The notes: generated from the letters alone by a model not told the origin. Counted from the stretch's first letter, positions 1 to 10,033 are shown. The stretch: DNA of 64,000 nucleotides from Alteromonas marina (GCF_000808575.1 NZ_JWLW01000023.1:248001-312000), one strand, 5' to 3'. Numbers and translations are program-made.

Positions 1-115
1 AAATTTGACCGTCTTTAGGCGTGGGAATTTCGAGCTCTTTGCTTTCAAATAAATGTGGCCCAATTTTTCTGTCATGGGGGCGATTAACGAGTGTAATTGC
101 TTTGTATGTTGACAT
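1..115 (-). CDS. NADP-dependent oxidoreductase (MDR family), N-terminal fragment
   Basis: Only the first 38 codons are in the window; the gene runs off the left edge. The start is ATG at 115-113, with an AGGAGG ribosome site 5 to 10 bases upstream (complement of 121-126). The visible N-terminus (MSTYKAITLVNRP...) resembles zinc-less medium-chain dehydrogenases of the CurA/YncB type, which reduce unsaturated carbonyl compounds with NADPH. The NADP-binding domain is outside the window, so the family call rests on the N-terminal motif alone. Confidence 0.5.
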   Translation of the reverse strand, partial: MSTYKAITLVNRPHDRKIGPHLFESKELEIPTPKDGQI

Positions 116-502
116 GGTGTCCTCCTGTTACAAGCACAAATGGTCGACGTCTAATCGAATGTAAAAGCGCGTCGCTAAACACGGTTGCATCTGCGCTGTT
201 TAAAATAGGGTGGGGGGTTATAGACATAAACACAACCTATAACACAGCCTACTTATAAATTTGAGTGAAACCTTTTTGCATTTCCAATAGGTGTTAGTGA
301 TAGTTAATTAAAATGGTGTTAACAATATTGAGATCTTTCGTTAACGCTGTTTTATCAAAGTTGCTTATAAATGCGTCGAAATTGTAGCTATAATTGTAAA
401 AAATGCGATAAAAGTGCGTAAATGGCGTTTACTTGCATTGAACAAAAGTACTCAGATCCGTAGAATGCCCGTGCAATTTTCCCCTTTTACAATGAGTATC
501 TT
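116..502. other. Divergent intergenic region
   Basis: This 387-base AT-rich stretch separates the divergent oxidoreductase and fadL-like genes. It must hold both promoters. I see no convincing small gene, operator palindrome or terminator in it. Confidence 0.5.
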
Positions 503-1861
503 ATGAAGCAACAGTTTTCTTTACGTGCCTCAGTTTGCTTAGCGCTTGCTACCTTAGCCTCTTCTTCAGCGCTGGCAGCTGGTTTCCAAGTTAATGAACA
601 CAGTGCAAACGGTCTAGGCCGTGCCATGGCTGGTCAAGCGGCTAAGCCAGAGAATGCCTCCATTTTAGCAACTAACCCTGCAGCGATTGGTGTATTTAAA
701 GAAGCTGAGTTCAGTGCATCAGTAAGCTTTATCGATCCGAATGTAGATATCGATGGTGATGTTAGCTATGCGTTAGGCGAAGCCCCAGTTGGCCAACCTA
801 GGCCAGCAGCAGAAGACAACATTGCAGATACTGCTTTTGTTCCAGGATTCTTTTATGTAAGCCCAATTAATGAAAAGCTATCTGCTGGTGTAGGTGTATT
901 CACAACCTACGGCCTTCGTTCAGATTACTCTGATGATTTTGGTGCGCTGCATTTTGCTGACACAGCTGAAGTAAAAACGGTAACCCTAAACCCTGCTGTA
1001 TCTTACAAAGTAAATAAACAGCTTATGGTTGGTTTTGGCTTGAACATTACTTATGCAGAAGCTGAAATTGGCTCTGGTGTATCAAACACCCTTGCAGGCA
1101 CGGTTGCTGCCCTAGCGCCAACAGCAGAAGCGTTAGGCATTACTTTGCCTACCCTTACTCCTGGCAACTCATTGTTTAGCATGGAAGGTGACGATTGGGG
1201 CTATGGTTGGAACGCCGGTATTTTCTGGCAGCCAACTGATATGACTAATGTTGCGCTTTCATATCGCGCGGAAACGAAACTAGAACTAGAAGGCGCGGTA
1301 TCTTCAGAGACGCCAGTGTTTCCTATCAACTTAAACCAGCCTGGTAGTCTAGATTTGAACCTTGCTGCGATTACAGAGCTAGCGATTGATCAAAAAATTG
1401 ACAATCAGTGGTCTGTACAAGCAAGTGTTACTTTCACTGACTGGAGTACGTTTGAGAAGCTTGAAGCTAACCTAGAAGACGGCATCGATTTCCTAATTAA
1501 AGAAGAGAATTTCGACGACTCATGGCGAGCAGCGCTTGGTGTAACTTACATCCTAAACGATGAAATTACCCTTCGTGCTGGCTATGCTTATGATGATGGT
1601 GTGGTATCGGTAGAAAATCGCTCACTAAGTATCCCAGATACAGATCGTCATTGGTTCTCTGGTGGTATGACTTACACGGTAAGCGAAGATACATCAATTG
1701 ACGTGGCTTACGTATTCATTGATGGCCGTGAAGCGAATATCGACAAAGATAGAACGATTCTAAGCAATGTTCTTCCTGGTACTGACTTTACTACTAACTT
1801 CTCTGGCACACAGTCAGCTACTGCGCACATTCTAAGTGTTCAAATGAACACTCGCTTCTAA
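503..1861 (+). CDS. fadL: FadL/OmpP1-family outer-membrane porin
   Basis: Outer-membrane beta-barrel of the FadL family, which passes long-chain fatty acids and other hydrophobic compounds across the outer membrane. The 452 residues match the usual length (about 450). Residues 1-25 form a signal peptide ending ALA, followed by the FadL N-terminal hatch (GFQVNEHSANGLGRA) and an NPA motif near residue 58. The C-terminus ends in an aromatic residue (TRF), typical of Bam substrates. It stands alone, with its own terminator at 1889-1915. The exact substrate is not shown by the sequence; fatty-acid uptake is inferred from the family. Confidence 0.88.
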   Translation: MKQQFSLRASVCLALATLASSSALAAGFQVNEHSANGLGRAMAGQAAKPENASILATNPAAIGVFKEAEFSASVSFIDPNVDIDGDVSYALGEAPVGQPRPAAEDNIADTAFVPGFFYVSPINEKLSAGVGVFTTYGLRSDYSDDFGALHFADTAEVKTVTLNPAVSYKVNKQLMVGFGLNITYAEAEIGSGVSNTLAGTVAALAPTAEALGITLPTLTPGNSLFSMEGDDWGYGWNAGIFWQPTDMTNVALSYRAETKLELEGAVSSETPVFPINLNQPGSLDLNLAAITELAIDQKIDNQWSVQASVTFTDWSTFEKLEANLEDGIDFLIKEENFDDSWRAALGVTYILNDEITLRAGYAYDDGVVSVENRSLSIPDTDRHWFSGGMTYTVSEDTSIDVAYVFIDGREANIDKDRTILSNVLPGTDFTTNFSGTQSATAHILSVQMNTRF

Positions 1862-1888
1862 TTTCTAAGAAGCCAAGTCAAATAAGAA

Positions 1889-1915
1889 AGGCAGCGTATT
1901 TACGCTGCCTTTTTG
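1889..1915 (+). terminator. Rho-independent terminator of fadL-like gene
   Basis: A perfect 10-bp stem (AGGCAGCGTA/TACGCTGCCT) is followed by TTTTT, 28 bases after the fadL stop. Confidence 0.85.
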
Positions 1916-1987
1916 TTAATTACCTATGCACACTGGTATAACGTCGCATTTTTTATGTGCGATGGGGTCTTGCGTGCTGTTTAACGA

Positions 1988-2872
1988 CTAAATTTGCGCA
2001 AATAAATCTTGAAGACATGTAATTGCTGCGCCGATTTTTGCAGGCATTAGCTCCCTTTTCGGTGTGACCGCATAAACCGTATAATCTGGTAACTCCCAGT
2101 CAGTGAAGAGCTGCTTCATTTCACCAGACTTCAATAGATGTCTCACTTCTGGTTCGGGAAGAACCGCATAGCCAACACTATCTTGAGTAAGTTTAATCAA
2201 TGTCTGCATTGAGTTGACATCAATGCGTTGTGTATCCAATTCATACTCGCCTTCGCTTTCGTGCTTCATGACGTATTCTTCAATATGTCTGTGAGCAATG
2301 TATGTATGCGCGTTAAGCGCTTCAGGCGAAGTCAGAGTTTCGTTTGCAAGTGGATGGTCTGCAGAGACACACAAAATACGCTTCCAGGTCGCGAGTACCA
2401 AACTGCTGAAATTTGTATCTGAGACTGGGGCGAAGCAAAGCACAAGATCGGCACTGGAAGCGATAATGTCTTTAGGCTCGTCAGTTACGGTTAAAGAAAT
2501 AGTTATTTTAGGAAATTCTTCACAAAGCTTTTTCAGTGGCTCGCTTAACAGTCCTCCGCCAAAACCCTCCGGCGCGATGATGTTTATTTTACCTGTGGGA
2601 TCATCCTGCAGACTTTCAATTTTTTGCTGGGCAAGTTCTGCGGTTTGCAGCATTTGCTTACTGGTTTCGTAATAGATGCGCCCTGCTTCCGTTAGGCTCA
2701 AGCTTCGGGTATTTCGGTTAAAAAGGCTAAGGCCGATATCGTGTTCTAGCTTTCTTAACTGCTGACTAATAGCAGAGACAGTCATGTGCAGCTCTCTCGC
2801 AGCTACACTCATGCTACCGCTATCTGTTACTGCAACAAAAACCTGAAGAGAGCGAAGTAATTTAGTATTCAT
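1988..2872 (-). CDS. LysR-family transcriptional regulator
   Basis: 294 residues, typical LysR size. The N-terminus has the winged helix-turn-helix (residues 5-62: SGSMSVAARELHMTVSAISQ then LSLFNRNTRSLSLTEAG). The C-terminal part is a periplasmic-binding-like effector domain. It belongs to the CrgA/AaeR-like subgroup with a divergent effector domain. It converges with the fadL-like gene, and the gene upstream on the same strand is 360 bases away, so its target is not obvious from context. Confidence 0.85.
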   Translation of the reverse strand: MNTKLLRSLQVFVAVTDSGSMSVAARELHMTVSAISQQLRKLEHDIGLSLFNRNTRSLSLTEAGRIYYETSKQMLQTAELAQQKIESLQDDPTGKINIIAPEGFGGGLLSEPLKKLCEEFPKITISLTVTDEPKDIIASSADLVLCFAPVSDTNFSSLVLATWKRILCVSADHPLANETLTSPEALNAHTYIAHRHIEEYVMKHESEGEYELDTQRIDVNSMQTLIKLTQDSVGYAVLPEPEVRHLLKSGEMKQLFTDWELPDYTVYAVTPKRELMPAKIGAAITCLQDLFAQI

Positions 2873-3233
2873 GGCGCTTAGTTAATCCTTTTTATTGGCC
2901 GCAGTATTTTGACTGTTAATATGTAGCAAATTAACGACGGAAATAGTCGAATTCTACCGTATTTTAACGTTGATGAACGCTTTTGAAGCAGGTCTTTACG
3001 CAATGCTTACATTGGAAAGTTATGCATAATCTTCGCATTTGTAGCTAAAGGTAATTTTGGAGCTCATCTTGCTTCTTTGCATATGAATGTTAGCTTCAAA
3101 ACTAAGCCAATCGCGACAGCCTAAAAATAAGTAGACGGATAGAGAAGGTAAACATTACGCTCTATCCGCCTTTTTGGTGTATCGCTGATGGGATCAATTG
3201 AACGCCAGCGAGCAAGCCGTTGTCGATACGTGG
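2873..3233. other. Intergenic region between LysR gene and DUF2721 gene
   Basis: 361 bases with no protein gene I can support. It contains the LysR promoter and one hairpin at 3136-3168. A 13-codon ORF at 3083-3124 (+) lacks a well-placed ribosome site. Confidence 0.5.
3136..3175. terminator. Hairpin terminator with T-run on the plus side
   Basis: The stem CGGATAGAG/CTCTATCCG (3136-3144, 3160-3168) is followed by CCTTTTT on the plus strand. The nearest gene that needs a terminator is the minus-strand DUF2721 gene, for which the U-rich tail is more distant (TCTACTTATTTTT). It may act in both directions. Confidence 0.6.
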
Positions 3234-3689
3234 TTAGCGGATGGTTCTGACCATATTTATGGTATTTGTCGCCAGTTTCACTTCAACCAGAAAAACAATA
3301 AGCGCACTAATTAGAAACATCATAGCCAGTATGAACAACACGATGACTGGCGTTTTTAAGTCGACAACCCAGAGCGACCCAGAAAATAGCGCCATAATGA
3401 CGGTACACACCATCAGTCCAGCGGCAACACATAGCCCAATCGCCCAGTTAATTACCTTTACCCTGCGCCATAGCACCTTAATTTCTTTTTTAGAGCGATC
3501 GACAATATGCGGGTCTGAAAGGGTATGAATCTGTCTTTCTGCCACCCTCACCCTGTCGGATATTCGACCCAGCCGAGACGACATAACATTGAGGAAGCCA
3601 GCAATACCGGTAAGTAAAAATACGGGGGCAACAGCGAATTCGATAAGCTGTGAAAGACTAGGAATAAGTGTGTCCAATGGTTCCTCCAA
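3234..3689 (-). CDS. DUF2721 family membrane protein
   Basis: 151 residues. The N-terminus carries the family pattern (APVFLLTGIAGFLNVMSSRLGRI): a first membrane helix at about 15-35 followed by a basic stretch. Two more hydrophobic helices lie at about 80-102 and 112-135. The function of DUF2721 is unknown. The start ATG at 3689 is preceded by a GGAGGAACC-like ribosome site in the complement. It is a single-gene unit. Confidence 0.8.
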   Translation of the reverse strand: MEEPLDTLIPSLSQLIEFAVAPVFLLTGIAGFLNVMSSRLGRISDRVRVAERQIHTLSDPHIVDRSKKEIKVLWRRVKVINWAIGLCVAAGLMVCTVIMALFSGSLWVVDLKTPVIVLFILAMMFLISALIVFLVEVKLATNTINMVRTIR

Positions 3690-3994
3690 CGAACAAAGTT
3701 TGGTGTTCTTACTTCAGGCAAAGAGTGTTTAACCCGTTGCTGCAATCTACTAACGTACTGCCAGTCCATATTCGTTACAAACACGTAAGTTAGAAATAGT
3801 GATTGAAACTTAGACTTGCGTTGTGACAGTAAAGTCAGCGAACTGCAAAGTCTACGCCAACGCTTAAAACAGTGATATGACGCAATTGTCGAAAAGCCGC
3901 AATAGTTTAGCGGTTTTTAACCCATCCTTACCTAAATTAACGGTAAACTAATACCCATTGCTAAAAAAACATTTTGTCATCAAAAGGATAGATA
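3690..3994. other. Divergent intergenic region
   Basis: 305 bases between divergent genes. I see no supported gene; a 78-codon minus-strand ORF across 3548-3784 overlaps the DUF2721 gene out of frame and is rejected. No Fur-box-like palindrome is evident upstream of the receptor. Confidence 0.45.
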
Positions 3995-6064
3995 ATGCGC
4001 TTTGCCCCACGCTTTCCTCTGTCGTTGCTAACTGTGTCTCTGCTATCGCATGCAGCCATCGCTCGCCAAACCAATGAAATAGAAAGAATTGAAACCACGT
4101 CTTCTCGTATACAGGGAAATATGAATGCTTCCGGTTATGCAGTGTCGTCTATTTCAGAAGAAACGCTGTCGCTGCTTTCATTTCAACACATTCAAGAGTC
4201 GCTGAATTACATAGCGGGCGCCGGCGTACAGCGGGGCAACGGGCAGGAATATCTACCAGCCCTTCGTTCGCCAGTGTTAACCGGCGCTGGCGCGTGCGGC
4301 GGAATTTTAGCGGCAGAAGACGGTATTGCGTTGCGCGCAGCAGGTTTTTGCAATATTAACGAGCTATTTGAAGCTCACGGTGAAATTGCACAGCGTATTG
4401 ACGTGATAAAAGGCCCTGCGTCAGCGCTTTATGGCTCTAATGCGATACATGGTGTGATTAATGTGATTACCCCTGACACAACCCAAGGCGGCGGAGAGCT
4501 TAGCGTTGATTACGGGTCTTATGGGTTTCATCGCGTAAAGCTTAAAGAAGGTAAAGACTTTGGTCGCAGCGGCGTGGGTATTGCTGCCAGCGTTACCAGA
4601 GATACAGGATATCGAAATGAAGAGAGTGTTGACCAAGAGAAAGTCTCGCTTCGCCACAGGCTAGAGTGGGACAGCACGGTTATCACGAGCGGCCTTACCT
4701 ATACCCATTTAGACCAAGAAACTGCCGGCTACATAGAAGGGTTTGAAAGCTACAAAAATACACAAATAGCCAAGAGCAACCCGAATCCCGAAGCGTTTCG
4801 AAAAGCAGAAAGTTTTAGGCTATGGGGCAAGTTCGATACAAGCTTAAGCGGTGGTCATGCACTGTCGATTACACCTTACGTACGCAACCAGGATATGCGT
4901 TTTAGAATGCATTTTTTACCTGGCAAACCCCTTGAAACGAATGCTCAAAAAGGCGTTGGTGTGCTGTCTCAGTTCAATTACGTCATTAATGACAGCCTAA
5001 GTGCAGATATAGGATTAGACGTAGAATACACAGAAGGTGAATTAACCCAGTCACAAGATAGCGCTACAGAAGGGTCTGCCTTCTTGGTTGAAACCATACC
5101 TGTAGGAAAGCACTATGATTATGATGTAGATGTCACGCTATTTGCGCCTTTCTTTACCTTCAATTGGCATGCTGAGCGTTGGGCTATTTCTGTCGGCGGG
5201 CGCTTTGAGTCTATGCAATACGACTACACCAACAATATGAATGTTGGTCGTGTACGCGAAGATGGCACAGAGTGCGGTTTTGGCGGCTGCAGATATTCCA
5301 GACCAGCAGACAGTGAAAATGATTTTGATAACTTTAGTCCGAAGCTTTCACTTCGTTATCAACTTAATCCTCAAACCCAGTTATTTGGCGGCATCGCAAG
5401 AGGCTATCGCGCGCCTCAGGCAACAGAGCTGTATCGTTTGCAGCGTGCACAGACTGTTACTGATCTTGACTCGGTAACGGCCGATAATATTGAAGTGGGC
5501 GTAACAGGTACACTATTTGACGGCAGCTATACGCTTAGTCTTTACAGCCTACAAAAAGATAATGTTATTTACCGCGACAGCGACTTTTTCAACGTAAGCA
5601 ATGGCGAAACCTGGCATAGAGGCGTAGAGCTTACTTTTGACCAACCGTTAAGCGATATACTGCGCTTAGATTTTGCTGGTACATACGCAAGGCATACCTA
5701 CGAGCACAGTCAGCTCTCAGGTGAACAAGACATTAAAGGTAATGATATTGATACTGCGCCAAAGCTTCAGTTTAACGCTCGTTTAAGCTTTGAGATGTCG
5801 AGCAAAGTACAAACGCAGCTAGAGTGGCAGCATGTTTCGAGCTATTTCACCGACGCTGAAAATCTCAACGAGTACGAGGGGCATGACTTGGTACATGCGC
5901 GCGTACGCTTCAGCGTGAACGAAGACGTTACATTGTATGCGCGGGTTAACAATGTATTTGATACGGACTACGCTGAACGCGCTGATTTTACTAGCTTCAC
6001 AGGCCCTCGCTACTTTCCGGGGCGGCCTCGCAACTACATGATAACGGCATCGTTTACCTTATAA
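3995..6064 (+). CDS. TonB-dependent outer-membrane receptor
   Basis: 689 residues. A signal peptide (about 1-23) is followed by a plug domain with the typical block RIDVIKGPASALYGSNAIHG (about 132-152) and then a beta-barrel ending in ITASFTL. The plug has two cysteines (GACGG and GFCN) that may form a disulfide. It imports an unknown ligand using TonB energy. There is no adjacent synthesis, reductase or transporter gene and no clear Fur box, so the substrate cannot be assigned. Confidence 0.85.
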   Translation: MRFAPRFPLSLLTVSLLSHAAIARQTNEIERIETTSSRIQGNMNASGYAVSSISEETLSLLSFQHIQESLNYIAGAGVQRGNGQEYLPALRSPVLTGAGACGGILAAEDGIALRAAGFCNINELFEAHGEIAQRIDVIKGPASALYGSNAIHGVINVITPDTTQGGGELSVDYGSYGFHRVKLKEGKDFGRSGVGIAASVTRDTGYRNEESVDQEKVSLRHRLEWDSTVITSGLTYTHLDQETAGYIEGFESYKNTQIAKSNPNPEAFRKAESFRLWGKFDTSLSGGHALSITPYVRNQDMRFRMHFLPGKPLETNAQKGVGVLSQFNYVINDSLSADIGLDVEYTEGELTQSQDSATEGSAFLVETIPVGKHYDYDVDVTLFAPFFTFNWHAERWAISVGGRFESMQYDYTNNMNVGRVREDGTECGFGGCRYSRPADSENDFDNFSPKLSLRYQLNPQTQLFGGIARGYRAPQATELYRLQRAQTVTDLDSVTADNIEVGVTGTLFDGSYTLSLYSLQKDNVIYRDSDFFNVSNGETWHRGVELTFDQPLSDILRLDFAGTYARHTYEHSQLSGEQDIKGNDIDTAPKLQFNARLSFEMSSKVQTQLEWQHVSSYFTDAENLNEYEGHDLVHARVRFSVNEDVTLYARVNNVFDTDYAERADFTSFTGPRYFPGRPRNYMITASFTL

Positions 6065-6249
6065 GCTTAAATAGACATATGTAATAGATTACTATTAACC
6101 CCAGAAATACAGACTATTGCCGTGATTTGCTTGTACCCCAGCGGCATCAGGCGTAGTCTGTAGGCATCAGCATGGGTCTCAGTCACGCCATGTATAGCGC
6201 TTGGAAAGGTCAGGCGACATACGTGGAATGATTGTTAATAGGTATACCC

Positions 6250-7542
6250 ATGCAAAAAATAGTAATTGTTGGTGGCGGTGCTGGTGGTCTTGAATTAGCC
6301 AGTCGCTTAAGCCGCACCCTCGGGAGAAAGAAACAAGCCGAAATTACCCTCGTCGACCGCAGTCGAACCCATATCTGGAAGCCGCTATTACACGAAGTGG
6401 CCGCCGGTGTAATTGATAAGCATTCAGACGGTGTGGACTACGCCATCCACGCTGTAGCTCACCACTACCGCTTTCAATTAGGTGAAATGTGCTCGCTTAA
6501 CGCGCAAGCGCAAATCATAACCTTGTCGCCTTTAATCGATGAAGAAGGGACGCAGGTTTTGCCTGAACGCGAGATTCATTATGACCAGTTAGTGTTGGCG
6601 GTTGGCAGTGTGAGTAACGACTTTGGCACACTTGGCGTTGCTGAGCATTGCTACTTTCTTGACTCGTTAAAGCAAGCTGAACGTTTTCACAGAGCGCTTC
6701 TGAATCAACTAATCCGCATCAATCAGCAAGAAGATAAAGACGCCAGAATTGATGTCGCTATTGTCGGGGCAGGAGCAACAGGTACTGAGCTAGCCGCTCA
6801 ACTTCACCATGTGGCGAATTTGTCCAAGGCTTACGGAATGCCAGACATGTCAGCTTCTCGTCTTAAGATTACGATCGTAGAAGCGGGAGAGCGTATATTG
6901 CCTGCGCTACCTGAGCGTATAGCAAACTCTGCAAGAAAAGCGCTGCATAAGTTGGGCGTAGACATTAAAGAGCAAACCATGGTGGCAGAAGCCGACGCGA
7001 AAGGGCTGATCACAAAAGACGGTGGTCGGATTGACGCTGATTTAATGGTGTGGGCTGCGGGGGTGAAAGCACCGGACTTCATAACAAAGCTTGCGCTTTT
7101 TGAAACGAACAGAGCCAATCAAATTCTTGTTGATAAGCAGCTTCGCAGTTCATCTCATAAGAATATTTGGGTGTTAGGCGATTGCTGTGGTTTCCAGCAG
7201 GAAAATGGGAAGTGGGTGCCGCCTCGAGCGCAGTCTGCCCACCAAATGGCGGATATTGTTGCGCATAATATAACGTCGTTATTTACTCAAAAAGACACGA
7301 AAGATTTTACTTACAAGGACTATGGATCCTTGGTTCACTTAAGTAAATACAGCACTGTTGGAAGTTTAATGGGCTCACTGTCAAACAGCAGTATGTTTAT
7401 AGAAGGGCGTCTAGCCAAGTTGGTTTACGTTTCTTTGTATAATATGCACCAGTTTGCAGTACACGGAAAAATTAAAGGTGCTCTAAAGCTCCTTGTGAAG
7501 AAGTTAAGTCAGGCCATCAGCCCTAAGCTGAAGCTTCACTAA
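6250..7542 (+). CDS. ndh: Type II NADH:quinone dehydrogenase
   Basis: Single-subunit, non-proton-pumping NADH dehydrogenase that passes electrons from NADH through FAD to quinone at the inner membrane. An FAD-binding GGGAGG lies at residues 8-13, a second nucleotide-binding motif (VGAGATGTELAAQL) near 180, and the FAD-contact WVLGDC near 310. The length of 430 matches E. coli Ndh (434). I start at ATG 6250 with AGG 8 bases upstream; an in-frame TTG at 6232 is possible but has a poorer ribosome site. A bidirectional terminator follows. Confidence 0.88.
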   Translation: MQKIVIVGGGAGGLELASRLSRTLGRKKQAEITLVDRSRTHIWKPLLHEVAAGVIDKHSDGVDYAIHAVAHHYRFQLGEMCSLNAQAQIITLSPLIDEEGTQVLPEREIHYDQLVLAVGSVSNDFGTLGVAEHCYFLDSLKQAERFHRALLNQLIRINQQEDKDARIDVAIVGAGATGTELAAQLHHVANLSKAYGMPDMSASRLKITIVEAGERILPALPERIANSARKALHKLGVDIKEQTMVAEADAKGLITKDGGRIDADLMVWAAGVKAPDFITKLALFETNRANQILVDKQLRSSSHKNIWVLGDCCGFQQENGKWVPPRAQSAHQMADIVAHNITSLFTQKDTKDFTYKDYGSLVHLSKYSTVGSLMGSLSNSSMFIEGRLAKLVYVSLYNMHQFAVHGKIKGALKLLVKKLSQAISPKLKLH

Positions 7543-7554
7543 CCACATATAAAA

Positions 7555-7576
7555 AAAGCCCCATGTTTGGGGCTTT
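7555..7576. terminator. Bidirectional terminator between ndh and yceI
   Basis: The stem AAAGCCCC/GGGGCTTT has an ATGTTT loop. A-run and T-run on either side serve the two convergent genes. Confidence 0.85.
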
Positions 7577-7618
7577 CTCAAATCATAAATTTAGTTCGCT
7601 GGGACCAAACGTAAATAG

Positions 7619-8188
7619 CTATTGTTTCACGCCTTCAACGTGAAGCTCTAATTCTACCGTTTGCGACGCTGGGCCTAAATCATAGTCGATGCCATAATCT
7701 TTAAGTGCAATCGTCGTTGTGCCCATGAATCCTGCACGATAGCCACCCCATGGGTCTTTGCCTTCGCCAATCTTTTTGGCTTCTATAGTGATAGGCTTTG
7801 TCACACCGTGAAGCGTGAAGTCACCCATTACATCCATCATGCCATTGCCTTTATCGACAATTTTTGTGCTGACAAACTTCGCCTCTGGAAAGTCGTCAAC
7901 GTTTAAGAAATCGTCGCTCTTAAGGTGCTTGTCACGCTCTGCGTGGTTTGAGTCGATACTGTCGGTATCGATAGTCACCATAATTTTTGCTGCACTAGGT
8001 GCTGCGTCGTCGTAACTAAAAGTACCTTTAAAATCGTTGAAGCGACCAGTGAGCCACGAGTAGCCCAAGTGTTGAATTTTAAAGTTGATAGACGCGTGGG
8101 CGCCTTTGCTATCAATCACATAATCTGCGGCGTTAGCGGTGCTTAAAGACAGCGCAGCGGCCAAGGCAAGTGTTAACTTCTTCATCAT
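7619..8188 (-). CDS. yceI: YceI family periplasmic protein
   Basis: 189 residues with a signal peptide (cleavage after STANA) and the YceI lipocalin-like fold signature ([20 protein letters not shown]; later [10 protein letters not shown]). YceI proteins bind isoprenoid or polyprenyl lipids in the periplasm. It lies just downstream of the cytochrome b561 gene (19-base gap), the usual yceJ-yceI arrangement. Two tandem ATGs exist; the second (8185) has the better spacing from AGGAG, so the real start may be one codon in. Confidence 0.87.
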   Translation of the reverse strand: MMKKLTLALAAALSLSTANAADYVIDSKGAHASINFKIQHLGYSWLTGRFNDFKGTFSYDDAAPSAAKIMVTIDTDSIDSNHAERDKHLKSDDFLNVDDFPEAKFVSTKIVDKGNGMMDVMGDFTLHGVTKPITIEAKKIGEGKDPWGGYRAGFMGTTTIALKDYGIDYDLGPASQTVELELHVEGVKQ

Positions 8189-8207
8189 TTCTCCTTTTTC
8201 CTCAATA

Positions 8208-8735
8208 TCATCGAAGCCGTAACATCTGCTTCAGTGTGTCATCGTTACGAATAAAGTGGTGTTTCAGCGCAGCCAGCGCGTGAATGATCGCCAATACAAT
8301 CACTGACCACGCAATATAAAAATGGGCCTTTCCTGCAATGTCTTCTTGATTTTCAAAGAACTCGCCCATTGCAGGTACAGAAAACCAATTAAATACGTCG
8401 ATGCTTCTTCCATCGGCCGTTGAAATTAAATAGCCGCTCGCGAATAGCATGATAATCAAGGTGTACAAAAGCCCATGACCTATGCGACTTAACCTTTTTT
8501 CTAACGGGGTGCCATGTGACGGCGGCCGTGAAGTAACAACGCGCGTGACTAAGCGAATAACAGTGATGGCAAGCAAAATTAATCCAACACTCTTGTGCCA
8601 ATGCGGTGCCGTCTTATACCAGTCGCTGTAATATGTGAGGTCGACCATCCACAGCCCTGAAGCAAACATGCCGACAATGGCAATGGCAGATATCCAATGC
8701 AAAATAACTATAGGTCTGGACCATCTTGGTTTCAT
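8208..8735 (-). CDS. yceJ: Cytochrome b561 (YceJ-like) membrane protein
   Basis: Four-helix di-haem cytochrome b561, which probably oxidizes or reduces membrane quinone and pairs with YceI. Candidate haem-ligand histidines are seen in ILHW (helix 1), HWHKSVG (helix 2), GHGLLY (helix 3) and HALAALKHH (helix 4). I start at ATG 8735, which has GGAAG 7 bases upstream and gives 175 residues, the family norm. A 31-codon in-frame extension to 8828 has no family counterpart. It forms an operon with yceI. Confidence 0.85.
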   Translation of the reverse strand: MKPRWSRPIVILHWISAIAIVGMFASGLWMVDLTYYSDWYKTAPHWHKSVGLILLAITVIRLVTRVVTSRPPSHGTPLEKRLSRIGHGLLYTLIIMLFASGYLISTADGRSIDVFNWFSVPAMGEFFENQEDIAGKAHFYIAWSVIVLAIIHALAALKHHFIRNDDTLKQMLRLR

Positions 8736-9093
8736 ATCACTTCCGTTATTACTTACAATCAGGTTGGTTAGACCTTCAGTTAATCGCGTTATCTCAACCG
8801 CGAAATGACCGCTGAAAAAGCACCTCATGCATCAATTGAATCTAGTGTATTTCTAATTACATTGGCTAAACATTACATTTAATGGGAGTGTTCGTTCTTG
8901 TTTTTAGAACGGATGTACAGAAAACAACCCACCAAATCTGAATCGCGACACGGTTAGTTTTCGAAGGCGCGTCGTTTAATGGTCGATAAATTGCGCTAAA
9001 CACCTCTATTAAACGCGCTAAATACTCTTATAGTTTAAATAGGCAGTAACAAAAGTGGCTGCTTTGCTTCAATGTTGTTTAGTTCAGTAGAGG

Positions 9094-9426
9094 TTGTACG
9101 CTTTGCGCGTTTCGTACGTTTTGTTGGCCGTTATTCTGCCAGCGTTATTTTCATCACTAGTATCCGTCTCCGCATTGGGAGAGGGAAGAAGTGTGCAAAA
9201 TATTGCGGGGCAGTCGAACAGTGCAAATACGCTCTCACCCCTCATTAGCGACTGGGAAAGCTCCGCTTTTGAAGTGTCTGACGACGACATTGATGATGGC
9301 ATTTCGCTTGTCGACATCACCAGCGGCTTGGAAAAATACCGGTTTTCGGCTGGTAAAACGATTGATGCAAAAGCCTTTACTAGGCAGCGCGATAACATCA
9401 TTCGAGGGCCACCTTCTTTCACTTAA
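9094..9426 (+). CDS. Small secreted hypothetical protein
   Basis: About 110 residues with a hydrophobic N-terminal signal-like segment (YVLLAVILPALFSSLVSVSA) and an acidic mature part (SDDDIDDG). I recognise no family. No ATG is available: starts are TTG at 9094 or TTG at 9103. The second sits 9 bases after AGAGG and is more likely. It precedes the CBS-domain gene by 43 bases and could be co-transcribed. A 57-codon ORF from ATG 9072 overlaps it in another frame, so the coding assignment is only moderate. Confidence 0.45.
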   Translation: MYALRVSYVLLAVILPALFSSLVSVSALGEGRSVQNIAGQSNSANTLSPLISDWESSAFEVSDDDIDDGISLVDITSGLEKYRFSAGKTIDAKAFTRQRDNIIRGPPSFT

Positions 9427-9469
9427 TCATTAAAAAACTGAATTTTTTATTTTTGATTAGGAGAAAGGT

Positions 9470-10033
9470 ATGCACGCCTTAAATCTATATAAAACCGAAG
9501 CTATCGATACATTGGCATGGCCGGTTGTTGAAAACACCATTACTGTAAAATCATCTGCTATGGCGGTCTTCACTGACTTTAAGCAGCACTTACCACACGT
9601 TATTGATGCTCGAACTCCAGCGACGAAAATAGAGTCGATTATGCGTCAGTCTCATGTTCGTATGATGCTGGTGGTAAACAGTGAGAACCGTTTCATTGGT
9701 ATTGTGACCAGTCACGATGTCGGTGAACAGCAAATCATTCAGCGTGTGAGCGAGCTTAAGGTTAAGCGAGAAGAGCTCACTGTTCATGATTTCATGCGTC
9801 CTAAAACCTCGCTCATGTCGTTCGATTTCAGTGAGCTAATACGTTCATCAGTGGGGGACGTGATAGAAACACTCAAAGACTACGGGCAGCACCATTGCCT
9901 TGTCATGGACAGAGACAGCCATGAAATTCGTGGCGTAATCAGCGTGAGTGACATTGCTAGAGAGCTGCGTTTGCCGCTTGATATACAGGGCCGCCCTACG
10001 TTTGCTGAGCTGATCAACATTCTTGCCGCTTAG
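9470..10033 (+). CDS. CBS-domain protein
   Basis: 187 residues with two CBS modules, about 45-105 (VIDARTPATKIESIM ... FIGIVTSHDV) and 115-180 (LTVHDFMRP ... IRGVISVSDIAREL). CBS pairs bind adenosine nucleotides and act as sensors. No enzyme domain is attached. The start has a strong AGGAGAAAGGT ribosome site. Confidence 0.82.
   Translation: MHALNLYKTEAIDTLAWPVVENTITVKSSAMAVFTDFKQHLPHVIDARTPATKIESIMRQSHVRMMLVVNSENRFIGIVTSHDVGEQQIIQRVSELKVKREELTVHDFMRPKTSLMSFDFSELIRSSVGDVIETLKDYGQHHCLVMDRDSHEIRGVISVSDIARELRLPLDIQGRPTFAELINILAA

Noticed and set aside
3548-3784. 78-codon minus-strand ORF
   Set aside because: Overlaps the DUF2721 gene out of frame, with no family likeness.
9072-9245. 57-codon ORF from ATG 9072
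   Set aside because: Basic, without signal or family; the overlapping frame has a signal-like segment. Kept only as an uncertainty for that locus.
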